Shown piece by piece: positions 6,754 to 13,758 of a stretch of DNA of 17,892 nt (position 1 is the first letter of the stretch; each line of letters begins with the position of its first letter). Under the pieces are notes generated by a model. That model saw nothing but the letters and a program-made list of their open reading frames with translations, was not told where the DNA came from and searched no databases. The position numbers and the translations under genes are program-made. The stretch covers positions 1 to 17,892 of the forward strand of contig UQWT01000046.1 of the NCBI GenBank assembly GCA_900544815.1, in the 5' to 3' direction. This DNA is from an uncultured Bacteroidales bacterium. Lineage in GTDB: Bacteria > Bacteroidota > Bacteroidia > Bacteroidales > UBA932.

Positions 6754-7842
6754 TTACTTTGAGAGGTAGGTTTTGGCTTGCGTCTCTATGAGTTCAATAT
6801 CATCAAAATAGTTTATCCTCATAGCCTCTTTAACCTCTGCTAAAGTTGCTGCCGCAACCTCTCTTGCAGCATCGCTTCCCTCTTTAAGCATTTTGTAAAC
6901 ACCCGGTATATCCTGCTCAAACTCTTTTCTGCGTGCTCTTATAGGTGTTAACATCTCCTCTAAGATTGCATATAGAAACTTCTTCACCTTTACATCACCA
7001 AGCCCGCCACGCATGTAGTGCTCTTTAACCTCATTGAGATTGGCATATTCAGGCCAATATTTAGCAAAATGTTCGTCTGTGCAAAAAGCATCCAAATATG
7101 TGAATACAGTGTTGCCCTCCACCTTACCAGGGTCTTGCACTTTAAGGTGTCCGGGATCCGTGAACATACTCATAACTTTCTTTCTAAGCTCTTCCGAACT
7201 GTCTGATAGGTAAATGCTGTTTCCTAAGGACTTGCTCATCTTTGCTTTGCCATCTGTGCCGGGAAGTCTTAGACAGGCTGTATTGTCGGGAAGCAGAATC
7301 TCCGGCTCAATTAAAACATCGCCGTAAAATGAGTTGAATTTTCTAACTATCTCTCTTGTCTGCTCAATCATCGGCTCCTGATCCTCTCCTGCGGGAACAG
7401 TTGTTGCTTTAAATGCAGTTATATCAGATGCCTGGCTTATAGGATAGGTGAAGAATCCTACAGGGATGCTTGTCTCAAAATTTCTCATTAGAATCTCTGT
7501 CTTTACTGTAGGGTTACGTTGGAGTCTCGATACAGTGACAAGATTCATGTAATAGAATGTAAGTTCGCAAAGTTCGGCAATTTGAGACTGTATGAACATG
7601 GTGCTCTTTGCCGGATCTAATCCAACAGAGAGGTAGTCGAGCGCAACCTCAATAATATTCTGACGGACTTTGTCCGGGTTATCGGCATTGTCTGTAAGAG
7701 CCTGCGCATCTGCAATCATTATAAAGATCTTGTCGTAAAGACCTGAATTCTGCAGCTCTACTCTCCTCTTTAAGGAACCTACATAATGCCCCAAATGCAA
7801 GCGGCCGGTTGGCCTGTCACCTGTAAGAATAATCTTAGCCAT
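6754..7842 (-). CDS. trpS: Tryptophanyl-tRNA synthetase
   Basis: This class I aminoacyl-tRNA synthetase charges tRNA-Trp with tryptophan in the cytosol. The N-terminal TGDRPTG segment leads into the HIGH-type motif HLGHY. The second class I signature KMSKS is at residues 201-205 (nucleotides 7228-7242). Segments such as TVKTEI, EQTREIVR and the C-terminal REVA...LAEVK region are typical of the TGDRPTG subgroup of bacterial TrpRS found in Bacteroidota and Firmicutes. I chose the ATG at 7842 (362 aa), because relatives start two or three residues before the KIILTG-like strand. An in-frame ATG at 7854 would add four residues and cannot be excluded. The gene is complete, and no catalytic motif is missing. 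Confidence 0.96.
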   Translation of the reverse strand: MAKIILTGDRPTGRLHLGHYVGSLKRRVELQNSGLYDKIFIMIADAQALTDNADNPDKVRQNIIEVALDYLSVGLDPAKSTMFIQSQIAELCELTFYYMNLVTVSRLQRNPTVKTEILMRNFETSIPVGFFTYPISQASDITAFKATTVPAGEDQEPMIEQTREIVRKFNSFYGDVLIEPEILLPDNTACLRLPGTDGKAKMSKSLGNSIYLSDSSEELRKKVMSMFTDPGHLKVQDPGKVEGNTVFTYLDAFCTDEHFAKYWPEYANLNEVKEHYMRGGLGDVKVKKFLYAILEEMLTPIRARRKEFEQDIPGVYKMLKEGSDAAREVAAATLAEVKEAMRINYFDDIELIETQAKTYLSK

Positions 7843-7871
7843 CTCTATTATCATTTATGAGTTTCAGCCGG

Positions 7872-7879
7872 CAAAAGTA
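7872..7879 (-). promoter_or_regulatory. Candidate -7 box for trpS
   Basis: On the minus strand TACTTTTG (7879 to 7872) fits TAnnTTTG and lies about 30 bases upstream of the preferred trpS ATG. No convincing -33 TTTG was found at the usual spacing. It sits in the gap between trpS and the upstream adhesin-like gene, in which no strong GC-rich terminator is seen. Confidence 0.35.
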
Positions 7880-7908
7880 GTAATTTTTTGACAAAATATT
7901 GTTTAATA

Positions 7909-10900
7909 TTATTCTGTTATATCCCTTATGCATCTTGCTCTGAAAGAATTGTCAACGGAATTTGGAGATCCTACACCTTTTTTATTAATCAATAAAACAT
8001 GAAGTCCGTCTCTAGTATCAGTAGTGAATCCAACCCTGTCATTTTCTTCATTGTAGAACGAAAACGATGTTCTGCATGCTGTATATTGCGGCCATCCGCC
8101 ATTGCTTTTAATTGCATTCTGCATCTTTGAAACCATTAGTATCAGTTCTCTTTGGTTGGGTAACCTGTATCCGTCCGGGCAAAAAGAACCGCCATTTGCA
8201 ATTTCCTCTTTATAGGCAGACCATTTATGAGCATTATCCTGATTTTTATAATAAACTTCAAATGCAGAATACGGCCTGTTTGCAGCATCTCTCTCACCAT
8301 GTTCCACTAATTCATGTTTTTGAGTATAGTTTCTTATAGATTTGGGATTAAGTCTTTTTAATTTGATTGTAGGGAATTTTTTACCATCCCTCTCAACCAA
8401 GTAGACCTCGGATATATCGTCGGGAATAACATCAAAGTTATCATCATCGGTTCCCAAATTACGTAAAGACCTGTAGTGAACCTTTGCATTTACTCCGTTA
8501 CCATCAATACCTTTTAGCCAACTTGGGTCTGAATCACTCATTGAGGCACCTTCAGATGACCACATTATTCTAATAATATCTCTGCTGTTTCCGCTGCTGT
8601 TTCTGCTTGACATGGTACTGCTACAGTAGTACTGCCTTTTCTGGCTTTCATCTGACCAATCATCATATTGGTACAGCCTTGCATTTGCATCGTATGAATC
8701 AATACCTATCCATAAATCAATAAGTTGTGACTCTGCTGCAAGATACCACCTTATCTCGTTATCATCAATTATACCATTACCGTTAATGTCTCTATTATGG
8801 GTAATCCATATATATTTTGCATAATTGTATTTTTCTCTAATTGTCCACGTTGCAGGATCAATTATCTCATCCCATCTTAAATCTGCATTGTCATCGCCCT
8901 TGTTTTCCAATCTTAACTCCTTGATTATTCTTAATGAATTTTTCCTGCCGTTATTACTGCTGTTGTTTCCATCTGAATTCCACTTAGGATAAACGGAGTA
9001 GTAAGGATCATAAATATAGATATTGTTATCCTGAATAGTCTGTGTACCCCAGGCTGTAAAATCTTCTGTATCCTCTATGTTATATAATGTTTCAATAGCA
9101 GATTGTTTTAATGAATAAAATGCTACCGATTTACAACTCTGTCCGTCTTTGCTGTAGAATGTTTCGGAAAGAATATTCATTATCCTTTTATCCTGGTTAG
9201 CAAACTTTTTCCAATAATTTCTTTTCTCTATTTCAGACAATGGAGTATTCTCACTGTTGGGATTATAATCGTAATAATATTCATTTACAAAAGCGGTTAC
9301 AGTAAATTTGTTAACCTTATCAAACAGATTCAGTTCGTCATTCAAATCATAATGCTCTTTTGCATGTCTCAGAATATCAACAAGCTGCTGAACATTTACC
9401 AATTTATCCACACCCGATTTATAATCATTGACAAACCTTTCATAGTCTGTCTCTCCTTTAAAATCCATGTTGTCTGAATATCTGAATGACTCACCCGGAT
9501 AAGTTTCAAAAGAACTGTTGTAAAGACCATTTTCACCCAATTTATTAAGCTTAAAGTATACCCATTTTATATCTTTAGGCGGATTTGAACTGTTACCTGC
9601 ACCTTCACTGAACGGGGTACGTACATACCATGAAAGATTATCGTTAACATCTACAGCATTAAAGGAGATTACACTTGTCCCAAAATATGCATCAACAGCA
9701 TATTCATGATAAGACTTTACAACACTGCCCTCTGCCCCCGGCCTTGGCTCCTTGTCCACCTCTTCATCCCTTGAGTCCACCTCTACAATAATGTCATTTA
9801 TCGAATTTATGGTAATATTGTATATGTAGTGAGTGTTACGTAGTACAGTGTAGTCATTTACATCATTATTGGTGTTTCCAAGATGCACATAGTATATAAC
9901 CTCTGCATTTACCTTTACTGTATTTCCAAATTCATCTGTTTCCTTATAGTAAACCCTTCCTTTAATCTTTACATATGTAGCATGCACAGGGGCATATACA
10001 AAATCACCGTTTGTTACTACATTAGAAACACCACCGGCAATCTTCTCCTGTTTCTCTCTTAATGCATATCTTTCATTATCAGTTAAAATAATTTCATTTA
10101 TAGATTCAGGAATATTATTATTTGGAATAATCTTATGCTCAAGCATATAGAATGAGAATGTCTTGCCTCTCATATCCCCTGTACCCTCAAAGTTCATCAC
10201 CCGGGAATTAAAGTACATATCCTCCGACTTTTGCTTTAAAATATCTGTATTGTCATCACTGTCTGATTTAAACAGTTCTACATGCTTGGGAAGGTTTACA
10301 ACAGACCAGTTGGTAGGATAAAATTCAACCCCCTCCTTAGTTGCCACGTTAAATGTTATCTTTGCATCTACTCTTGTCATTGGAACAATTACAGATGTGC
10401 TGCCTCCATGTTCGATTGTCACATCAGAAAGAAAGCCGCTCATCAAAAAACTGCTGCCCCTTTCCACAGAATTCTGCACAATTGAAGAGATTATATTGTG
10501 AAGTTCTACATTGCTCTCAACATCATCTAAATCCTTATGAGTAATGTCCATAATATCAAAATCCACATTTGCAATCAATGCAATCTCTATGTTCTCGCCG
10601 CTCAAAACATTAATTGACGGCAGATAGATTATATCATCAATTGTAAAAGAGAGAATATCTTCATACGAAAAATACTTTCTGGAGACAACAGAACCATCTC
10701 CATCACATACAAACACGTACAGATTATTTATTTTGCTCTCGTCATATTCAGATGATATTGCCCTCGTAACCACGCTATTGCACATTGGTTTAACCTTAAC
10801 AGAAAGCTCAGACGGTATCCCATCTGTAACTCTGTTTTTTTTATCTATATTCTTTACACACGCAGTCTGTACCAATATAAGCACAAAAAGTATTCTGTAT

Positions 10901-10914
10901 ATATTCTTCATCAT
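7909..10914 (-). CDS. Large fimbrial/DUF4906-like surface lipoprotein, tip adhesin candidate
   Basis: This 1001-aa lipoprotein has a signal peptide that ends at the lipobox VQTAC (Cys19). The N-terminal part, including the VTRA segment and KINNLYVFV near residues 50-70, resembles Bacteroidales fimbrillin-type and DUF4906 proteins. These are exported as lipoproteins and assembled at the cell surface as long accessory or tip subunits of type V pili. Residues 709-720 form a textbook EF-hand-like calcium loop (D709, N711, N713, I715, D717, E720), followed by IRWYLAA. Near the C-terminus, FCPDGYRLPNQREL (C912-L924) and the ending FRARCIRD resemble the FISUMP/DUF1566-like fold found at the ends of such proteins. 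The start is M1 or M2. The gene lies 130 bp downstream of the fimbrillin-like gene on the same strand. Ligand and exact role are unknown. Confidence 0.7.
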   Translation of the reverse strand: MMKNIYRILFVLILVQTACVKNIDKKNRVTDGIPSELSVKVKPMCNSVVTRAISSEYDESKINNLYVFVCDGDGSVVSRKYFSYEDILSFTIDDIIYLPSINVLSGENIEIALIANVDFDIMDITHKDLDDVESNVELHNIISSIVQNSVERGSSFLMSGFLSDVTIEHGGSTSVIVPMTRVDAKITFNVATKEGVEFYPTNWSVVNLPKHVELFKSDSDDNTDILKQKSEDMYFNSRVMNFEGTGDMRGKTFSFYMLEHKIIPNNNIPESINEIILTDNERYALREKQEKIAGGVSNVVTNGDFVYAPVHATYVKIKGRVYYKETDEFGNTVKVNAEVIYYVHLGNTNNDVNDYTVLRNTHYIYNITINSINDIIVEVDSRDEEVDKEPRPGAEGSVVKSYHEYAVDAYFGTSVISFNAVDVNDNLSWYVRTPFSEGAGNSSNPPKDIKWVYFKLNKLGENGLYNSSFETYPGESFRYSDNMDFKGETDYERFVNDYKSGVDKLVNVQQLVDILRHAKEHYDLNDELNLFDKVNKFTVTAFVNEYYYDYNPNSENTPLSEIEKRNYWKKFANQDKRIMNILSETFYSKDGQSCKSVAFYSLKQSAIETLYNIEDTEDFTAWGTQTIQDNNIYIYDPYYSVYPKWNSDGNNSSNNGRKNSLRIIKELRLENKGDDNADLRWDEIIDPATWTIREKYNYAKYIWITHNRDINGNGIIDDNEIRWYLAAESQLIDLWIGIDSYDANARLYQYDDWSDESQKRQYYCSSTMSSRNSSGNSRDIIRIMWSSEGASMSDSDPSWLKGIDGNGVNAKVHYRSLRNLGTDDDNFDVIPDDISEVYLVERDGKKFPTIKLKRLNPKSIRNYTQKHELVEHGERDAANRPYSAFEVYYKNQDNAHKWSAYKEEIANGGSFCPDGYRLPNQRELILMVSKMQNAIKSNGGWPQYTACRTSFSFYNEENDRVGFTTDTRDGLHVLLINKKGVGSPNSVDNSFRARCIRDITE

Positions 10915-10988
10915 ATTACCATATCAAGTAATCTTAAAAAAGTAACTTGGTAATCTTTAATTGTCTTTTCGGTCTATATTTCTTTTCT

Positions 10989-10996
10989 CAAAAATA
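10989..10996 (-). promoter_or_regulatory. Weak candidate -7 box upstream of the 1001-aa lipoprotein gene
   Basis: TATTTTTG on the minus strand (10996 to 10989) fits TAnnTTTG in the 130-bp AT-rich gap between the two fimbrial-type genes. Such matches arise easily in AT-rich DNA and no -33 partner is clear. Read-through from the fimbrillin gene is equally possible. Confidence 0.2.
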
Positions 10997-11044
10997 CTCC
11001 TAAATCTTTACCAACTTATTTTTTAACGCTTACTAAGTATATAT

Positions 11045-12169
11045 TTAGTCAAAACTTGGAACATCAATAATCTTTACGTCCCAAGGCAATATCTCTGTGT
11101 CTATGTTAAAGTCTCCCGACAATTCAGACAATACAAACGTAAGTTTATATCGCTTGCATATTTCAATGGATTTTAGTCCTCTAAGGATACCTGAAAGATT
11201 ATTCTGTATAGTTAATGTATGTTTAACATCTTCATCATCTGTATATGAATAGATTACAGTGATTTTAACATCTTTTATATTTTCTGAATCACGATCTATT
11301 AACTGTGGAATAAGAAAGAAATTAAGATTGTCTCGTATAATGGCAACCGTCCCGTCTGATTTAGTTATAGGACTATCAATAATGTAATCCGTGTTTAGGA
11401 GTATATACTCTCTCAACTCCTCGTAATTTGGAATAACTGAGTAATTATTCAATGCATCAGAAACAGAAGATTGTATCGATGCAGGATATTTGAAAATGCC
11501 ATTATAGGCAACATGTTCAAATGATATTTTCTCTATACTATATTCTCTTGAATCAGATACGGCATCCGATGTCTTTGCGTAGAATTCGAATTTAGAAAGC
11601 GCATGTATAAAATTAATTTTAACCTGCCCATTGTTTGGTTGTTCCATGTCATATAAAGGGACTGAGAGTAAAAGATCTCTATGTCTGTTGATGTGAGCAG
11701 ATTGGTCACATGATATTACCGGAGCCCCCTTAGAATCTTTATTCTGAAGATATGAAATTTTAATAAATTCATCTCCTGAGTCCGGTATATATGGCGCATA
11801 TGCAAAAAAACTTATCTTATTTTTATACGGCCATATCTTTGGGTCGTTATCATATATCCAACTTCCATATCCATTTGGCTTGTAAATCTTTAGATTCTGC
11901 ATAAACGTACATGCAGAATTGAGAGGATTAAAACCACTTGTACCGGAATAGGCATAAACTCCAAATTCATCAAGATTAGATGTTGTGTAAAATGATGATT
12001 TAGAATCAATATTACTACCTGTACTGCTATGACCTGCTAATGCAGGATAAAAAATGATTTTTACACCGCTCCCCTCTTCACTGCTATCCTTGCTGCATGA
12101 TACTAAAAAAATGACAACTATGCTATGCAGAGTGTAAAGCAGAGCCTTAAAATAACTATTTGCTACCAT
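11045..12169 (-). CDS. Fimbrillin family (Mfa-like) lipoprotein
   Basis: This 374-aa lipoprotein has a hydrophobic leader and a lipobox ending LVSC (Cys25). The segment with WPYKNKISFFAYAP is a hallmark of the Mfa_like_1/fimbrillin family: one strand-rich repeat in which a Trp-Pro element precedes a beta strand ending FAYAP. Fimbrillins are structural or anchoring subunits of type V pili of Bacteroidales, lipidated for export and then polymerised by strand exchange at the cell surface. The length is within the family range. The ATG at 12169 has no clear Shine-Dalgarno. It precedes the 1001-aa tip-like gene and follows the hemerythrin/LuxR pair on the same strand, which suggests a fimbrial locus with its regulator upstream. 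Whether it is a stalk or an accessory subunit cannot be decided from sequence alone. Confidence 0.8.
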   Translation of the reverse strand: MVANSYFKALLYTLHSIVVIFLVSCSKDSSEEGSGVKIIFYPALAGHSSTGSNIDSKSSFYTTSNLDEFGVYAYSGTSGFNPLNSACTFMQNLKIYKPNGYGSWIYDNDPKIWPYKNKISFFAYAPYIPDSGDEFIKISYLQNKDSKGAPVISCDQSAHINRHRDLLLSVPLYDMEQPNNGQVKINFIHALSKFEFYAKTSDAVSDSREYSIEKISFEHVAYNGIFKYPASIQSSVSDALNNYSVIPNYEELREYILLNTDYIIDSPITKSDGTVAIIRDNLNFFLIPQLIDRDSENIKDVKITVIYSYTDDEDVKHTLTIQNNLSGILRGLKSIEICKRYKLTFVLSELSGDFNIDTEILPWDVKIIDVPSFD

Positions 12170-12192
12170 GAAACTTTAACTACATTCGGCCA

Positions 12193-12200
12193 CAAAGGTA
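12193..12200 (-). promoter_or_regulatory. Candidate -7 box for the fimbrillin gene
   Basis: TACCTTTG on the minus strand (12200 to 12193) matches TAnnTTTG, 24 bases upstream of the fimbrillin ATG in the 108-bp gap after the LuxR gene. No -33 TTTG is found. A 15-bp AT-rich word at 12202-12216, just upstream of the box, recurs exactly at 13591-13605 upstream of the hemerythrin gene. Confidence 0.35.
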
Positions 12201-12277
12201 GTAATAAACTTTTAATTTACGGTGACTAATTTATAATAACTATCCTTTTAGAAGCTTTAAAACAGTTTATTTATGCA

Positions 12278-12865
12278 CTAATCCTGAATCTCACTCTCAT
12301 CTATTAAATTATTCAGCAGGGCATACACTACAAAACCTGATACAGACTTGATTCCGGTTTTTTTTGATATGTTTTTTCTGTGAGATATAACAGTATGTAT
12401 AGATATATTAAATATTGAAGCTATCTCCTTGTTATGTAAACCTTTGGCAACCGCAACAAGGATCTCCTTTTCACGCTGCGATAACTCCTCCCCTTTTAAT
12501 GTTTGTTCAACGGATTCTGTTGTGTTACGCAATGACTCTAAAATCCTTAATATTTTAGATGGCGTATCCGACATCTCAAAATTTCCACTATAAAACGGAT
12601 TGGAGCTATATCCAATAGAGCAATACAACGCGTCTTCATACAATCCTTTGGAATATAATTTTCTATTAAGATCTAAAAAGAGAGGATTCACAAGGACAAT
12701 ATCGGGTTTTACCACGATAAGTCGTTCCATAGCCTTGTATATATCTGTTGATGTTTCACACACTGCGAGTTTGGTTGATTCTGTAATTATAGATTGCAAT
12801 CCCGCAACAACAATATATGAAGGATCTATAATAAAAACTTTTTTCTTTGAGTTAATTCTCTCCAC
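12278..12865 (-). CDS. LuxR-type transcriptional regulator with degenerate receiver domain
   Basis: This 195-aa cytosolic DNA-binding protein starts with a receiver-like domain (about residues 8-115) that keeps the fold. One acidic-pocket residue is visible (D14), but it has N60 where the phospho-acceptor Asp should be, in the segment DIVLVNPLF. A LuxR/NarL helix-turn-helix runs from LSQREKEIL (128-136) through NKEIASIFNISIHTVISHRKNI to about 185. Phosphorylation by a histidine kinase is therefore unlikely, and no kinase gene is adjacent. The start is a GTG (12863-12865) preceded by an unusually strong GGAGG (12873-12877), spaced 7 nt. It overlaps the TAG stop of the hemerythrin gene by one base, so translation is coupled. 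Targets are unknown. The downstream fimbrillin genes are the nearest candidates. Confidence 0.85.
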   Translation of the reverse strand: MERINSKKKVFIIDPSYIVVAGLQSIITESTKLAVCETSTDIYKAMERLIVVKPDIVLVNPLFLDLNRKLYSKGLYEDALYCSIGYSSNPFYSGNFEMSDTPSKILRILESLRNTTESVEQTLKGEELSQREKEILVAVAKGLHNKEIASIFNISIHTVISHRKNISKKTGIKSVSGFVVYALLNNLIDESEIQD

Positions 12866-12877
12866 TATCTTACCTCC
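12863..12877 (-). promoter_or_regulatory. Strong Shine-Dalgarno and stop/start overlap that set the GTG start
   Basis: On the minus strand GGAGG is followed 7 nt later by TAGTG, in which the hemerythrin stop TAG shares its last base with the regulator's GTG. No ATG exists near the start of the regulator frame, so GTG is the only sensible initiator. A near-consensus ribosome site is uncommon in this phylum and suggests that the two proteins are made in a fixed ratio. Confidence 0.75.
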
Positions 12878-13578
12878 TCAATTCTATGTACCATTGGAAT
12901 TAGTACTTTATTCTCAATTCTGGTATGTTTGGCCAAATCCTCTTCAAATGTAAAGATATCTTTTAAAACATCATTAACAGAGGACAGATCTTCCGGTGCC
13001 ATCTCTCCATATGGAAGATACTTAATTATGATATTTTTAAGATCACTTAATTTATCGTCTATATTACTGTGATTGTCCTCATATTTTTCAATTGAATATG
13101 CCCCAGCCTGTGGCTGTTTGCCAAGAAGTGAATTAATATATGGGAATACTATATTCTCCTCGTAGTTGAAATGTTTTATAACCTCAGCTTTATAATTCCT
13201 AAAAAATTTTAAAATAAGTTTGAATTCAGATCCATTGGTGGATTCGCTAATACTTAATAGCTTCTCCTCAATAACCTTAATTCGTCTGTTGAGATAGTTA
13301 AGATGAGAACGTTTCAAATAGTGAATCAACTCATCTACTGTTATAAGATTAAGCTCTTTGACAGTAGGTAAATATGCAGAAAAAGAGTTTATATTTGCAA
13401 TAATAAGAAAGAATCTATGGTTGACAGAGTGCATTCTGCATACCTCCTCCACATTCTTGTCTCCAAATCCAAGCGGAATATTAAACCGTCTTAAAATATC
13501 CAACAACGTACTGTCGTTAAGTATCATATCAGCCATCTTGCTGTTTGGAGAATACAGATAATTTGTCTCTTTACTCAT
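12865..13578 (-). CDS. Hemerythrin-domain protein, RIC/YtfE/ScdA-like
   Basis: This 237-aa soluble protein resembles the diiron proteins that repair iron-sulfur clusters after nitric oxide or oxidative damage (RIC, YtfE/ScdA). The hemerythrin bundle keeps a plausible full ligand set: H92, H136 with E140 (HFNYE), H170, and H218 with E222 (HTRIE). The spacing closely follows that known for YtfE. The N-terminal part (about 15-62) resembles the ScdA_N/DUF542 domain, but the family's Cys-Cys pair is replaced by Gly37-Phe38 in PLGFGDK. Cys47 is the only nearby cysteine. The cysteine-dependent chemistry should thus be absent, and a sensing role is as likely as repair. The ATG is at 13576-13578. It is the first gene of a coupled operon with the LuxR regulator. 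Confidence 0.8.
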   Translation of the reverse strand: MSKETNYLYSPNSKMADMILNDSTLLDILRRFNIPLGFGDKNVEEVCRMHSVNHRFFLIIANINSFSAYLPTVKELNLITVDELIHYLKRSHLNYLNRRIKVIEEKLLSISESTNGSEFKLILKFFRNYKAEVIKHFNYEENIVFPYINSLLGKQPQAGAYSIEKYEDNHSNIDDKLSDLKNIIIKYLPYGEMAPEDLSSVNDVLKDIFTFEEDLAKHTRIENKVLIPMVHRIEEVR

Positions 13579-13630
13579 AGTAAACTACTTTAATAAACTT
13601 TTAATAAACACTACACCTCAGCATTATTTG

Positions 13631-13638
13631 CAAATGTA
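13631..13638 (-). promoter_or_regulatory. Candidate -7 box for the hemerythrin/LuxR operon
   Basis: TACATTTG on the minus strand (13638 to 13631) matches TAnnTTTG. It would give a leader of about 45 nt containing the tandem AT-rich word TTAATAAAC. The 19-bp spacer position reads TTTC (13661 to 13658), a weak -33. The box lies downstream of the SusD terminator, which supports an independent promoter here. Confidence 0.4.
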
Positions 13639-13693
13639 TATCAAATCGCAAACAAATGAAAAATATAACAAAATGTTTTAGCGTCTTTAAAGC

Positions 13694-13730
13694 AAAAAAG
13701 AGCGGCCAATCTGTTTTGGCCACCCTCTTT
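13694..13730 (-). terminator. Intrinsic terminator of the susCD operon
   Basis: The stem is GGCCAA (13704-13709) with TTGGCC (13716-13721), and after a short asymmetric internal loop AAAGAG (13697-13702) with CTCTTT (13725-13730). On the minus strand it is followed by a six-T run (complement of 13694-13699). It starts 28 bases after the SusD stop codon and separates this operon from the hemerythrin gene. Confidence 0.85.
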
Positions 13731-13758
13731 ATAAAAACTGAAGCTTATATGAATTAGT

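Noticed and set aside
12241..12270. Possible terminator after the LuxR gene
   Set aside because: The only pairing is a short A/T-only stem around GAAGC, too weak to call a terminator.
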